41,342 nucleotides of DNA from Candidatus Thorarchaeota archaeon. GTDB lineage: Archaea; Asgardarchaeota; Thorarchaeia; Thorarchaeales; Thorarchaeaceae. The stretch's first letter is position 1, and each line of letters starts with the position of its first letter. The notes beneath the pieces were generated by a model, which was given only the letters and a program-made list of their open reading frames with translations, searched no databases and was not told where the DNA came from. The DNA lies in NCBI GenBank assembly GCA_011365025.1, contig RDOF01000019.1, positions 1-41,342 on the forward strand. Direction: 5' to 3'. Shown piece after piece: positions 16,395 through 23,954 of this stretch. Both the position numbers and the translations under genes were made by a program.

Positions 16395-17387
16395 ATGTCG
16401 AAAATATGTCTAGGCATTGAGGGAACTGCGCACTCGTTCGGAGCAGGAGTGGTTTCCAGTGAGGGTGCGGTGCTGTCCAATGTCTGGGATATGTTTTCTC
16501 CGGAAGAGGGAGGCATACACCCAAGAGAAGCAAGTCGCCATCATTCAGATCTCGGGCCCAAGATAATTGGGGAGGCCATGGAGAAGGCTGGAGTGACTTC
16601 TGAGGACATAGATTTGGTCGCCTTTTCGAGAGGACCCGGTCTGGGTCCATGCTTGCGGACAACGGCAACAATGGCGCGTACATTGGCGTTGAATCTGTCC
16701 GTTCCGCTAGTTGGAGTCAATCACTGTGTTGCACATATCGAGATTGGCTGTCTCGAATCCGGATTCCAAGATCCTGTGACTGTCTACGTGTCAGGTGGAA
16801 ATACGCAAATCATAGCCTATGCAGGAAATCGTTTCAGAACCTTTGGCGAAACTTTGGACATAGCGATAGGAAACATGTTGGACACTTTCGGGCGAGAAGT
16901 TGGGATGCGTTTTCCAGCAGGACCACGGGTAGAAGCCGAAGCCAAGCGTGGCAGGAGCTATCATGTATTGCCCTACTCCGTCAAAGGGATGGATTTGAGC
17001 TATTCTGGAATGCTGACAGCCGCGAAGAGGTTGCATTCTGATGGAATCCCACTTAGCGATGTCTGCTTCAGTGTCCAAGAAACAGCTTTTGGTATGCTGG
17101 CAGAGATATCGGAACGAGCAATTGCACATACCAGGAAGAGCGAGCTCCTTCTCACTGGGGGCGTCGCCAGGAACAACCGGCTTACAGAGATTCTAACAGG
17201 AGTTGCAGAACGGCACAGCGCAGGATTTCATAGAGTGACTCCTTCCTTGGCTGGGGACCAAGGGGCCATGATTGCTTGGACAGGAATTTTGCAGCATCAG
17301 GCAGGAGACATTCTGGAAGTAGTTGACTCGCAGGTCTTGCCAAAATGGCGCACTGATGACCAAGATATCCTATGGAGGCAAGGGTGA
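16395..17387 (+). CDS. kae1: KEOPS subunit Kae1 (tRNA t6A threonylcarbamoyltransferase)
   Basis: Kae1 transfers the threonylcarbamoyl group to A37 of ANN-decoding tRNAs. The 330-residue chain from the ATG at 16395 begins ICLGIEGTAHSFGAGVV and has the metal-binding NHCVAHIE motif (HxxxH), YVSGGNTQII, and LLTGGVARNNRL with the later GDQGAMIAW. The frame is open upstream to 16347, but that extension is not family-like. A weak AAAGGA precedes 16395. The stop codon overlaps the ATG of bud32 by one base. Kae1 and Bud32 are fused in some euryarchaea; here they are separate but adjacent. Confidence 0.96.
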   Translation: MSKICLGIEGTAHSFGAGVVSSEGAVLSNVWDMFSPEEGGIHPREASRHHSDLGPKIIGEAMEKAGVTSEDIDLVAFSRGPGLGPCLRTTATMARTLALNLSVPLVGVNHCVAHIEIGCLESGFQDPVTVYVSGGNTQIIAYAGNRFRTFGETLDIAIGNMLDTFGREVGMRFPAGPRVEAEAKRGRSYHVLPYSVKGMDLSYSGMLTAAKRLHSDGIPLSDVCFSVQETAFGMLAEISERAIAHTRKSELLLTGGVARNNRLTEILTGVAERHSAGFHRVTPSLAGDQGAMIAWTGILQHQAGDILEVVDSQVLPKWRTDDQDILWRQG

Positions 17388-18013
17388 TGAAAGAACATTG
17401 GGCATTAGGTGCTGAATCGGTCATTTACAGAATCGAAAGATGGGGCGAGACATTGCTACTGAAACAGCGGCCAAAGAAGCCATACTTGTTGGAAGCCATT
17501 GACACTCAACTGAGACAATCTCGAACATCAAGAGAATGTAAGATGTTGAATGTGGCAAGAAGCCTAGGCGTTCCAACACCTGCAGTCCACTGGGTAGACA
17601 AATCTGAATATGCGATTGCAATGGACTATATAGCAGGGACGCGGCTTCGAGAACTTGTTCAAGAGGTTTCTCCCAAGAATCTTGAGAATCTTTGTAGTGA
17701 GTTTGGAAGGCTTATTGCGCTTCTTCATGCTGGTGATGTAGTGCATGGAGACCCCACAACAAGCAACGTGCTCATTGATGAATTAGGGAAGATGTGGTTG
17801 ATAGATTTCGGCCTGGGAGAAATGAACGCAACCACAGAAATGAAAGGTGTGGATTTGCATCTCATGAAAAGAGCATTTGAAACCACACATTGGGACATTC
17901 AAGACAAGATGCTTGATGCTACCTTGGGAGGATACAAGGAAGCTCTTGGAGATAGTGCAGATCCAATCATGGTAAGAATGGAAGAGATACGCGAACGTGG
18001 TCGATATCATTAG
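17387..18013 (+). CDS. bud32: KEOPS subunit Bud32 (small atypical kinase/ATPase)
   Basis: Bud32 is the small RIO-like kinase of KEOPS that acts as an ATPase supporting t6A formation by Kae1. It has the N-terminal GAESVIYRIERWGETLLLKQR (ATP-binding lysine), VVHGDPTTSNVLI (catalytic loop Asp and Asn) and LIDFGLG (metal-binding Asp). I chose the ATG at 17387, which overlaps the kae1 stop as TGATG; an in-frame ATG at 17372 would add five residues inside kae1. At 208 residues it is the usual size, ending in a basic tail with GRYH. Confidence 0.95.
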   Translation: MKEHWALGAESVIYRIERWGETLLLKQRPKKPYLLEAIDTQLRQSRTSRECKMLNVARSLGVPTPAVHWVDKSEYAIAMDYIAGTRLRELVQEVSPKNLENLCSEFGRLIALLHAGDVVHGDPTTSNVLIDELGKMWLIDFGLGEMNATTEMKGVDLHLMKRAFETTHWDIQDKMLDATLGGYKEALGDSADPIMVRMEEIRERGRYH

Positions 18014-18073
18014 AAGTCAGGGAAGTCAGTCATCAGTTGAGGACATGGCATCTAAAGATGACACACGGTAATG

Positions 18074-18080
18074 TTTATAT
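18074..18080 (+). promoter_or_regulatory. TATA box before rps15
   Basis: TTTATAT lies about 70 bases before the rps15 ATG and just after the bud32 stop. It would place the start of a new transcript near 18105 and separate the ribosomal protein operon from kae1-bud32. Inferred from sequence only. Confidence 0.55.
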
Positions 18081-18147
18081 CAGAAGCCTCGGCGCATGGG
18101 GGCAGACCCGGTTTCTTGGGGCTTATTACACCTTAGAGGAAATCCCG

Positions 18148-18609
18148 ATGGCAAGAATGCATACAAGGCGCAAAGGCCAGTCTGGTAGTAGACGACCTTC
18201 TACATTAAGAATCCCTGAGTGGATGGACAAAGAGAAGGATGCAGAATGGGTGGAAACTAAGGTAATCGAACTGGCAAAAGCAGGAAACAACCCCTCTATG
18301 ATTGGAATGATCTTACGGGACCAGTATGGTGTACCTCTAGTTCGAGTAATTGCTCAAAAGAGAATTCTGAACATCATTCGCGAGAGCGGTCTCGAGCGTC
18401 AAGTTCCAGAAGACCTTCGTAATCTGATAGCAAAAGCACTTCGGATACGAAAGCATTTGGAAGAAAACAAGCGTGATTTTGTATCCAAGCGAGGCCTTCA
18501 GTTGATTGAGAGCAAGATACACAGGCTCTCGAAGTATTACAGGAAGAGGCGCGTTTTGGCAGCTGATTGGAAGTATAGTCCCGAGCAGGCTGCAGTTCTT
18601 CTCAGGTAG
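18148..18609 (+). CDS. rps15: 30S ribosomal protein S15
   Basis: Archaeal/eukaryotic-type S15 (eukaryotic S13 equivalent), 153 residues, which binds helix 22 of 16S rRNA. The archaeal N-terminal extension MARMHTRRKGQSGS and the core YGVPLVRVIAQKRILNIIRE, IRKHLEENKRD and HRLSKYYRKRRVL are all present. The open frame runs upstream to 18037, but the ATG at 18148 with AGAGGA ten bases before it is the right start. It is followed by the RecJ/Cdc45-like gene and pcc1, the order rps15-recJ-pcc1 seen in many archaea. Confidence 0.97.
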   Translation: MARMHTRRKGQSGSRRPSTLRIPEWMDKEKDAEWVETKVIELAKAGNNPSMIGMILRDQYGVPLVRVIAQKRILNIIRESGLERQVPEDLRNLIAKALRIRKHLEENKRDFVSKRGLQLIESKIHRLSKYYRKRRVLAADWKYSPEQAAVLLR

Positions 18610-18642
18610 CTTTATCATCGGCCACTCCTATTTGCTCTTAAG

Positions 18643-19977
18643 ATGAGCAGAAAGTCCGGTAGAACTCCAAGTTTCAAGGCACTCAGAAAGAGCTATAGCG
18701 ATATATCACCTGCTAGCTCCAGCCATATTCTGGTGGTGAGTTCTCCCGCTCCTAGTGCAACGATATCTAGTGCATTTCTCTGCAAATGGCTGCTGAAGTC
18801 CAACGTCCTGTTTCATCTGACTTTCTTGGAACCTGTTGTGAGCATTGATACTATAAACAATCTGCGCAAGTCACATGAAAGCTCGGCCATGATTGTCGTT
18901 GGAATAGACGTGGTAGGAGATAAGCGGGTTAGGAAAGGCTCCAGCTACCCAATATTCGTGGGAAGTCAATCCGAATCAGCTCAGGTTGCGGAATACACTA
19001 TGGGAAGCAGAGCAACTGTTGCTGCTGCGACCTACGCATATATTATTGGCAACAATGAAACGGTCGACTCTCAGTCACTTCAAATGGCTGCTGCTGGATC
19101 AATCGTAGATGACTTTCCAGATCCGGATTTGAAGGGGGCATCAAAGGAAATCGTTGAATTAGCGAAAAATGATGGACTCATTGACGAGTCAAAGGGATTC
19201 AGGCTCTTCGGAGTCAATTTTCTTCCTCTGAATGAAGTGCTCACGTATAGCATCAGACCGTATCTGCAGAACCTGAGTGGGGTGACAGATGCTTGTGATA
19301 AGATATGTGTTGATGCAGACATTCCATCCCCAAAATTTCGCATGCCATTGAGTTCCCTTACATCATCAGAGGCCACGAAATTAAACACGCATTTATTGCA
19401 GCTTATTGATTATCAACATCAAACGATTGATCTGGTTCTGGGACAGGATTTTGTTTTGACAAAGGAGAAAGAGGATAGCCCGGCAAGGCTATTGTCTGGG
19501 ATCAAAGCCCTGGCCGAGTGTGCTTGGACGCTAGGCGAGTGGGGCGCCTCGACTTCTATATGGATGGGGGAGCGAGGACAGACTCTGAGGGGGTTACGAG
19601 ATTCGTATAGGTTCTACTCGAAAGATGTTATTTCAGGCGTTGAGGAATGCACTGAGACCCTCCTCAAGAGCTCTGAATCACTGATTAAAGGCAAGATTAC
19701 AAGAATTCCTGTGAAATCTGTCCGAAGAGAGGCGTTTGCCGACGTTGGTAGGATTCTGATAGAATCGGAACAAGTAGAATCCGCTGTTGCCATTCTAGAA
19801 CAGGAGAACTCGTTTGAGGTAGTGTGGAGGATGAATTCTAAAGGGATTCAGGACATCATTCCAGCGCTGTGGAATGCAGGACTCACGGCAACGACAACAT
19901 CCTCTCAATCGATACGTGTTGAAGGTACGCCGGATGCAGAAGCTGCTCTTATGAAGGTAATAGAAGAGATTTGGTAG
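18643..19977 (+). CDS. RecJ-family (GAN/Cdc45-like) protein lacking the catalytic DHH motif
   Basis: The position between rps15 and pcc1 and the sequence after residue 110 (AAAGSIVDDFPDPD, then KGFRLFGVNFLPLNEVLTYS and PYLQNLSG) identify this 444-residue protein as the archaeal RecJ-like protein that binds GINS. In active members the first motif reads as His-x-Asp-Ala-Asp-Gly. Here residues 33-39 read SSPAPSA, with all metal-binding residues gone. No DHH motif or C-terminal GGGH is seen either. It is therefore probably not a nuclease but a structural Cdc45-type partner of GINS and MCM. The gene starts 33 bases after rps15 and ends 10 bases before pcc1. Confidence 0.82.
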   Translation: MSRKSGRTPSFKALRKSYSDISPASSSHILVVSSPAPSATISSAFLCKWLLKSNVLFHLTFLEPVVSIDTINNLRKSHESSAMIVVGIDVVGDKRVRKGSSYPIFVGSQSESAQVAEYTMGSRATVAAATYAYIIGNNETVDSQSLQMAAAGSIVDDFPDPDLKGASKEIVELAKNDGLIDESKGFRLFGVNFLPLNEVLTYSIRPYLQNLSGVTDACDKICVDADIPSPKFRMPLSSLTSSEATKLNTHLLQLIDYQHQTIDLVLGQDFVLTKEKEDSPARLLSGIKALAECAWTLGEWGASTSIWMGERGQTLRGLRDSYRFYSKDVISGVEECTETLLKSSESLIKGKITRIPVKSVRREAFADVGRILIESEQVESAVAILEQENSFEVVWRMNSKGIQDIIPALWNAGLTATTTSSQSIRVEGTPDAEAALMKVIEEIW

Positions 19978-19987
19978 GAGAAACGGA

Positions 19988-20233
19988 TTGCTAAAGGCAC
20001 GCATTGAGATTCAATTTTCATCCCCAGCCCAAGCGAAGCAGGTCTTTGAGGCCGTCGTCCCTGACAATGAGCGACTCCCAACAGGGCTCAGTATTGATTC
20101 AAGCCTAGACGAGAACAGGATTTCCTTCGAAATCATGTCCACTCGTGGAATCGACAGCTTCGGTGCAACTATTGAGGATCTAATGAGTGCCATCGACCTC
20201 TCAATCAGAACAACAGAATTCATTCAAGAATAG
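19988..20233 (+). CDS. pcc1: KEOPS subunit Pcc1
   Basis: Pcc1 is the small dimerising subunit of KEOPS that contacts Kae1 and helps bind tRNA. This 81-residue protein begins with TTG at 19988 and shows the family's beta-alpha-beta-beta-alpha layout: ARIEIQFSSPAQAKQVFEAVVPDN, then an ENRISFEI strand and a final ATIEDLMSAIDLSIRTTE helix. Location after the rps15-RecJ pair is conserved across archaea and supports the call. It converges on the FAU-1 gene with 13 bases between. Confidence 0.88.
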   Translation: MLKARIEIQFSSPAQAKQVFEAVVPDNERLPTGLSIDSSLDENRISFEIMSTRGIDSFGATIEDLMSAIDLSIRTTEFIQE

Positions 20234-20246
20234 AATCCATTGGTGA

Positions 20247-21719
20247 CTAGATTCCGTTGCCCTTGGCAAGCTCACCAAATACGAACTCGGCACGGGTTCT
20301 GGCTTGATTTGCCATATCATCTGTGATGAAACCCCGCTGAACAGCACGCTTGAGCAGATGCTGGTCGATTACTCGAGTTTCTGCATCGACTGGTGCCTTA
20401 ATTACATCAATCTCAAGGTCAACATATCTAACCCGTCCCGGACCAGTTCCGTTGCTTGGATACAACTCGACGCCTGTGTTTACGTTGATGTATGTCCCCT
20501 TGAACTCATCAGTCTTTGAGTAATACTTCGTCACAAGAGTCATTGACCCGGGAATAACCTCTGTTATCGCATAGTCACCTTCATCACGTGGCAGATTCAT
20601 GTCTTCCGGAGCATCTTGAATGAGTTTCAGTTTGCGGCTTGTATGTCTGAACTGCCTGCGGACAAGCAGCCCTCGACTTGTTATTTCGGTGACTCTGCCT
20701 TTGGTCAGTAGTATTGATCTTCCGTCAAGCTTCACATGTTCGATGTTAATTGGGTCGTCAACGCGTGGCATATCCATATTGATGATTTTCTCAAGCTTGG
20801 CAGTGATGTAGCTGCGCTCCTCGGGACGGTCCTCAATTATTAGCTCTGCCAGGTCTACAAGAGGAGCATATCCTGCGCTCTTGTGGAAATGATGACGGTC
20901 TACTGTTGGTTTGATCTTTGCTCTGGTCTTATCCAGAGATTCCTTCACTTCTGCAGGAAACTCTATGTCCGCATTGCTGGTTCCTTCGAAAAGCAGCCTA
21001 GAGGACTCAGGACCGTCGTAATTCACGAAGATTTGCTGGGCTGTATCAAGCAGGTCCTCGACTTCGTCACGCAGCTCTTCGTCGGTTAAGTTTTGAGCAG
21101 CAGTCCGCCACAGAACACCCCAGTCCTCTGAGTGGTTTCGGATTTTTCGTCCCAAGTTCATTAGGTTTTCGCGAAGGTCTGGGTCCTTAATTTTTGTGCT
21201 CAGCCGAACCACTGGTTCTGGAAGAAGAACAACGGCACGTCCTGGAATTGTAATGCTTGATGAAAGAACAGGAGCCTTTCTCCCATAATCATGAGCGCGA
21301 ACTTGAACCATTACAGGTTCGCCTCTCTTTAGTCGCCTGTCTGGCAAGAGGCCTGTTATGGTTCCAAGGTCAATCTTTGTGTGTCCGGTCTTTTCATCGC
21401 GCCCAAGAACAATGCCCTTGTATATTGAGCTCTTTGCAACACGGGGGGTTCGAGTGATTACCCATCCAAGTCGTTTTCTTAGGACTTCGGTGAGTCGAGT
21501 CAGGACGGATTCATAGGCAATGGCAACAATTCCTTGGAGGTCGCTTCGGTCCCAAATATCAACGTCAGGTATCTCAGTTCTGAAAGGAAGACCAAATCTT
21601 CTTGCCACTTCTGGAGTTGGTTGCACAACATCAAAGTGGTTCTGCAACATTATCTGTGTCAACGACTGAGAGTATATTCCTCTTATTCTTGCCTTAATCA
21701 TCTGTGAACACTGGCCCAT
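20247..21719 (-). CDS. FAU-1 family protein (archaeal RNase E/G-like, AU-rich RNA binding)
   Basis: This 490-residue protein matches archaeal FAU-1: an N-terminal IKARIRGIYSQSLTQIMLQNHFDVVQPTPEVARRF segment, an S1-like region (YKGIVLGRDEKTGHTKIDLGTITGLLP), a middle helical domain, and a DUF402-like C-terminal barrel (ITEVIPGSMTLVTKYYS, then VDLEIDVIKAPVDAETRVID). The family binds AU-rich RNA and has been reported to act in rRNA processing. The Met at 21701 is the more usual start; the first ATG at 21719 adds six residues. It follows UPF0147 by about 64 bases and converges on pcc1. Confidence 0.88.
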   Translation of the reverse strand: MGQCSQMIKARIRGIYSQSLTQIMLQNHFDVVQPTPEVARRFGLPFRTEIPDVDIWDRSDLQGIVAIAYESVLTRLTEVLRKRLGWVITRTPRVAKSSIYKGIVLGRDEKTGHTKIDLGTITGLLPDRRLKRGEPVMVQVRAHDYGRKAPVLSSSITIPGRAVVLLPEPVVRLSTKIKDPDLRENLMNLGRKIRNHSEDWGVLWRTAAQNLTDEELRDEVEDLLDTAQQIFVNYDGPESSRLLFEGTSNADIEFPAEVKESLDKTRAKIKPTVDRHHFHKSAGYAPLVDLAELIIEDRPEERSYITAKLEKIINMDMPRVDDPINIEHVKLDGRSILLTKGRVTEITSRGLLVRRQFRHTSRKLKLIQDAPEDMNLPRDEGDYAITEVIPGSMTLVTKYYSKTDEFKGTYINVNTGVELYPSNGTGPGRVRYVDLEIDVIKAPVDAETRVIDQHLLKRAVQRGFITDDMANQARTRAEFVFGELAKGNGI

Positions 21720-21783
21720 TCTTGGACGCCAATAGATGCCGCTGCAGCGGCCAATGGCTTGGATCGTACCCCGCTTTAGGATA

Positions 21784-22050
21784 TCATGAGTCGCGTATTG
21801 GCTCCAAAACGCTCAGTACGCGCCAAATCCTAGTCCTTGCGTAGTTAGGACAGTTCGGGTCTTGATTGGGCTCGTCCAAGATTGCTATTGCATTCTGAGC
21901 CCGTGCAGCTGGGGAGTCAGACTCCTTCTCGAGCGCCGCAATGGCTTCATTTGCTGCTCGGCGTATATTACGGGGAACAGAATTGTTCTCAGATATCTGC
22001 TTGAGAAGATGTTTACTAAGGTCGATGCTCTTCTGTGTTTCGGGGTCCAT
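21784..22050 (-). CDS. UPF0147 family protein
   Basis: An 88-residue all-helical protein of the conserved archaeal UPF0147 family (signature segments SVPRNIRRAANEAIAAL and RARTRIW-like ARTRIWRVLSVLEPIR). Function is unknown; the family is small, soluble and found almost throughout archaea. It lies upstream of FAU-1 on the same strand and divergent from the p27/ZNRD2-like gene, and may be cotranscribed with FAU-1. Confidence 0.85.
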   Translation of the reverse strand: MDPETQKSIDLSKHLLKQISENNSVPRNIRRAANEAIAALEKESDSPAARAQNAIAILDEPNQDPNCPNYARTRIWRVLSVLEPIRDS

Positions 22051-22200
22051 TGGGACTCACCTCAAATTGTCTCTACGCACGGATGGAGTGCGAACAACAA
22101 AGGACTGCTGCCTGATTTCACCATATCAACGTTTTGGCACAACCAAATAGACCCCAGAATGCCTCTGAATGACGAAAAACGGGTATGCATAGCGGCATCT

Positions 22201-22207
22201 CTTATAA
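22201..22207 (+). promoter_or_regulatory. TATA box for the ZNRD2-like gene
   Basis: CTTATAA lies 33 bases before the ATG at 22240, at the spacing expected for a short-leader archaeal transcript. The upstream part of this region (22051-22200) otherwise shows no gene. Confidence 0.5.
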
Positions 22208-22239
22208 CGAAATGCGCGCATAGTCTTCAGGTGCTCATC

Positions 22240-22599
22240 ATGACCGAAGGGAGAAACTCCTCTGTCAAGAAAATGGCGGATCTGCTCCGACGCGGAGCAA
22301 CAATGCTCGCGCAGGCCTGTCCCCAATGCGGGTCACCACTTTTGCAAGTGGGCGATGACATCTATTGTGCTACTTGCGATCGACGAATTGTATTTGCGGA
22401 TGATGACGAAGAGGCTGAAGTTAAGGCAGTAAAAACCATGCTACCTCAACTAAGAGAAACGCTGATTCGGAAACTAGGTTCTATCACTGACGAGATTGAA
22501 AAGGAGAATAATATAGAAACCCTCACAAAGCTTGCAAACTTGATGGTAATGCTACTGCAAGCTCTCCATAAACTCGAAACTATGAAAGGCGGAGGCTAG
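22240..22599 (+). CDS. ZNRD2/SSSCA1 (autoantigen p27) family zinc-ribbon protein
   Basis: The 119-residue protein has KKMADLLRRGATMLAQACPQCGSPLLQ followed by GDDIYCATCDRR, a zinc ribbon (CPQC and CATC) with the alpha helix that defines the Sjogren syndrome/scleroderma autoantigen 1 family. The rest is an acidic linker and a helical C terminus. The eukaryotic protein interacts with tankyrase and chromosomes; the archaeal role is unknown. A longer open frame reaches back to 21862 but overlaps UPF0147, so I take the ATG at 22240. It converges on rps3ae. Confidence 0.85.
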   Translation: MTEGRNSSVKKMADLLRRGATMLAQACPQCGSPLLQVGDDIYCATCDRRIVFADDDEEAEVKAVKTMLPQLRETLIRKLGSITDEIEKENNIETLTKLANLMVMLLQALHKLETMKGGG

Positions 22600-22641
22600 T
22601 AAGGACTTCCACAATGTGCATGACTAAGCTTTAGCACATTC

Positions 22642-23286
22642 CTATTCTTTCTTAGTGGTTCTTCTGAGCCTTGCTCTGCGTGCCTTAACCTCTTCAGGAC
22701 CCTTCAGCACCTTGCTCTTTCGAATCTCGCACTCTCGCACAGGAATTATCTTCTTCACTTCTTCGTGTACCTCGCTCGCGAGGTCTCCAAGGATAACCTT
22801 CTGGACAAGCTCATCGAAAGTGTGCCTCTTTGCATGAGCCCGGATAATCTTCTCGATGGTCTTTCGTACTGAGTGTTCCTGACTCGTCTTGGACCTGGTT
22901 GTTGTGAAGATGATAACTGATATTCGCATCAGGTAGTCGTCCTTCGTCAGAATTGGACCAATCCAATCGATTCTGGATGTTCCTCTGCGAACTAGGCCTC
23001 TTAGATAGTCTGAACTCCATTCATGCCCATGAAATACTGTACTGGCCTGTTGCCCTGTGACCTCCAGAATTTTAAATCGAATCTTGACATGAATTTGATC
23101 GAAATCACCCGTCAAATCATATAGGGTTGGCTCTAAAGTGCGGCCAATCAAAAGATCTGGATTACCAGCAGGAGTTGTTCCAATCTCCTTACTCTCAAAG
23201 TAATCCGGTGCGAGAACCTGGTACCAACTCTTGTCTCGCCATTTGTCTTTTGTTCTAGCCGCTGCTTGTCTACTTCTGGAGGACAT
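22642..23286 (-). CDS. rps3ae: 30S ribosomal protein S3Ae
   Basis: Archaeal/eukaryotic-specific small-subunit protein (eukaryotic S1e). The 214-residue chain has KDKWRDKSWYQVLAPDYFESKEIGTTPA at the N terminus, then LTGDFDQIHVKIRFKI and SVRKTIEKIIRAHAKRHTF, the hallmark segments. The C-terminal tail is Lys/Arg rich. In several archaea S3Ae follows pcc1 on the same strand; here it is on the opposite strand with FAU-1, UPF0147 and the p27 gene in between, so the ancestral block looks rearranged. Confidence 0.96.
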   Translation of the reverse strand: MSSRSRQAAARTKDKWRDKSWYQVLAPDYFESKEIGTTPAGNPDLLIGRTLEPTLYDLTGDFDQIHVKIRFKILEVTGQQASTVFHGHEWSSDYLRGLVRRGTSRIDWIGPILTKDDYLMRISVIIFTTTRSKTSQEHSVRKTIEKIIRAHAKRHTFDELVQKVILGDLASEVHEEVKKIIPVRECEIRKSKVLKGPEEVKARRARLRRTTKKE

Positions 23287-23482
23287 TTGACCATCACACT
23301 CGTTGATTCACTTTCCAGTGAACCAGAGAATTGTAATTTGCTCGCTGGCTTATGGCCATCGAACCGCGCCGACATTCAACGAGTCGAATAAAAAGATTGT
23401 GACATGAACCGTAAATTTGGGAAAAGCATTATCCTGTACACAGCTGAGCAAACTAGATATTGGGATAAGCTTCAGGGTGCTA

Positions 23483-23647
23483 ATGGAGATAACAGAAATG
23501 AAAGAAGTTGCTTGCCCTCGTTGCGGGTACAAAGAAACTGCCATGGTCAAGAAAGAAATGATGGGGGGCGGCGGATATCGTAGGCACTTCCGATGCCCCA
23601 GATGCAGCAATACTTGGGAAACGAAGGGCCAGGGTATTCAGTCTTAG
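23483..23647 (+). CDS. Small TFIIS-like zinc-ribbon protein
   Basis: From the ATG at 23483 the product is 54 residues: two Cys pairs (CPRC and CPRC) about 26 residues apart with a glycine-rich loop, then NTWETKG. This resembles the zinc ribbon of TFS/RPB9/RPA12, but the acidic Asp-Glu hairpin needed for RNA cleavage is missing. It is a stand-alone ribbon that may bind RNA polymerase or nucleic acid. The frame is open upstream to 23417, but that part does not look like protein. It is divergent from rps3ae. Confidence 0.6.
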   Translation: MEITEMKEVACPRCGYKETAMVKKEMMGGGGYRRHFRCPRCSNTWETKGQGIQS

Positions 23648-23694
23648 CGCGGCCATAACGATTATATCAAGACCGCATTGTTTTTACCAACCAC

Positions 23695-23808
23695 GCGGAG
23701 GTTGCCAAGCCTGGTCAAAGGCGCAGGGTTTAGGTCCCTGATGATGTCACCGTGGTGATATCAGGGAAATCTTGTAGAAGTTCGAGGGTTCGAATCCCTC
23801 CCTCCGCA
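23695..23808 (+). tRNA. tRNA-Leu(UAG) with probable non-canonical intron at the variable arm
   Basis: Acceptor GCGGAGG (23695-23701) pairs with CCTCCGC (23801-23807), discriminator A23808, encoded CCA at 23809-23811. The anticodon stem CAGGG/CCCTG (23724-23728 and 23736-23740) closes a normal seven-base loop with anticodon TAG (23731-23733), so there is no intron at 37/38. The next 43 bases (23741-23783) are far too long for a leucine variable arm. They contain CCCTG ... CAGGG (23736-23740 with 23762-23766) and ATGTCAC/GTGATAT with loop CGTG, leaving a 3-nt ATG bulge, and then a stretch (23770-23783) that matches a normal 14-base variable arm. I infer an intron of about 26-29 nt; the exact borders are uncertain. 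Confidence 0.85.
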
Positions 23809-23954
23809 CCAACTCTGTTCTTCATTCATCATATAACGATTGCAGCAACTACAATCACCATCAATGGAATTGTCCAGAGGCTCATAATCCGACTTATTCC
23901 AGACCGAATATTACATCTCAATTCTCGGCATTTCATTCCGCATGCGTGGGACGG

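Noticed and set aside
18037..18147. Upstream extension of rps15
   Set aside because: It contains the probable TATA box at 18074-18080 and does not resemble S15; the AGAGGA before 18148 fits better.
21862..22239. N-terminal extension of the ZNRD2-like frame by 126 residues
   Set aside because: It overlaps UPF0147 on the other strand, has no family match, and a TATA box at 22201-22207 lies just before the ATG at 22240.
23320..23330. Additional ORB-like element (TTTCCAGTGAA)
   Set aside because: It deviates in the core (GTGA instead of GTGGA) and stands alone, far from the initiator gene.
23729..23735. Canonical 37/38 intron in tRNA-Leu
   Set aside because: The anticodon loop is already seven bases and no other CCCTG exists to pair with CAGGG, so the extra sequence must lie after the stem.
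23736..23766. Box C/D guide RNA in the tRNA-Leu insert
   Set aside because: TGATGA and CTGA occur near 23738-23745, but the second pair of boxes and a guide spacing are missing; the palindromic BHB-like fold explains the sequence better.
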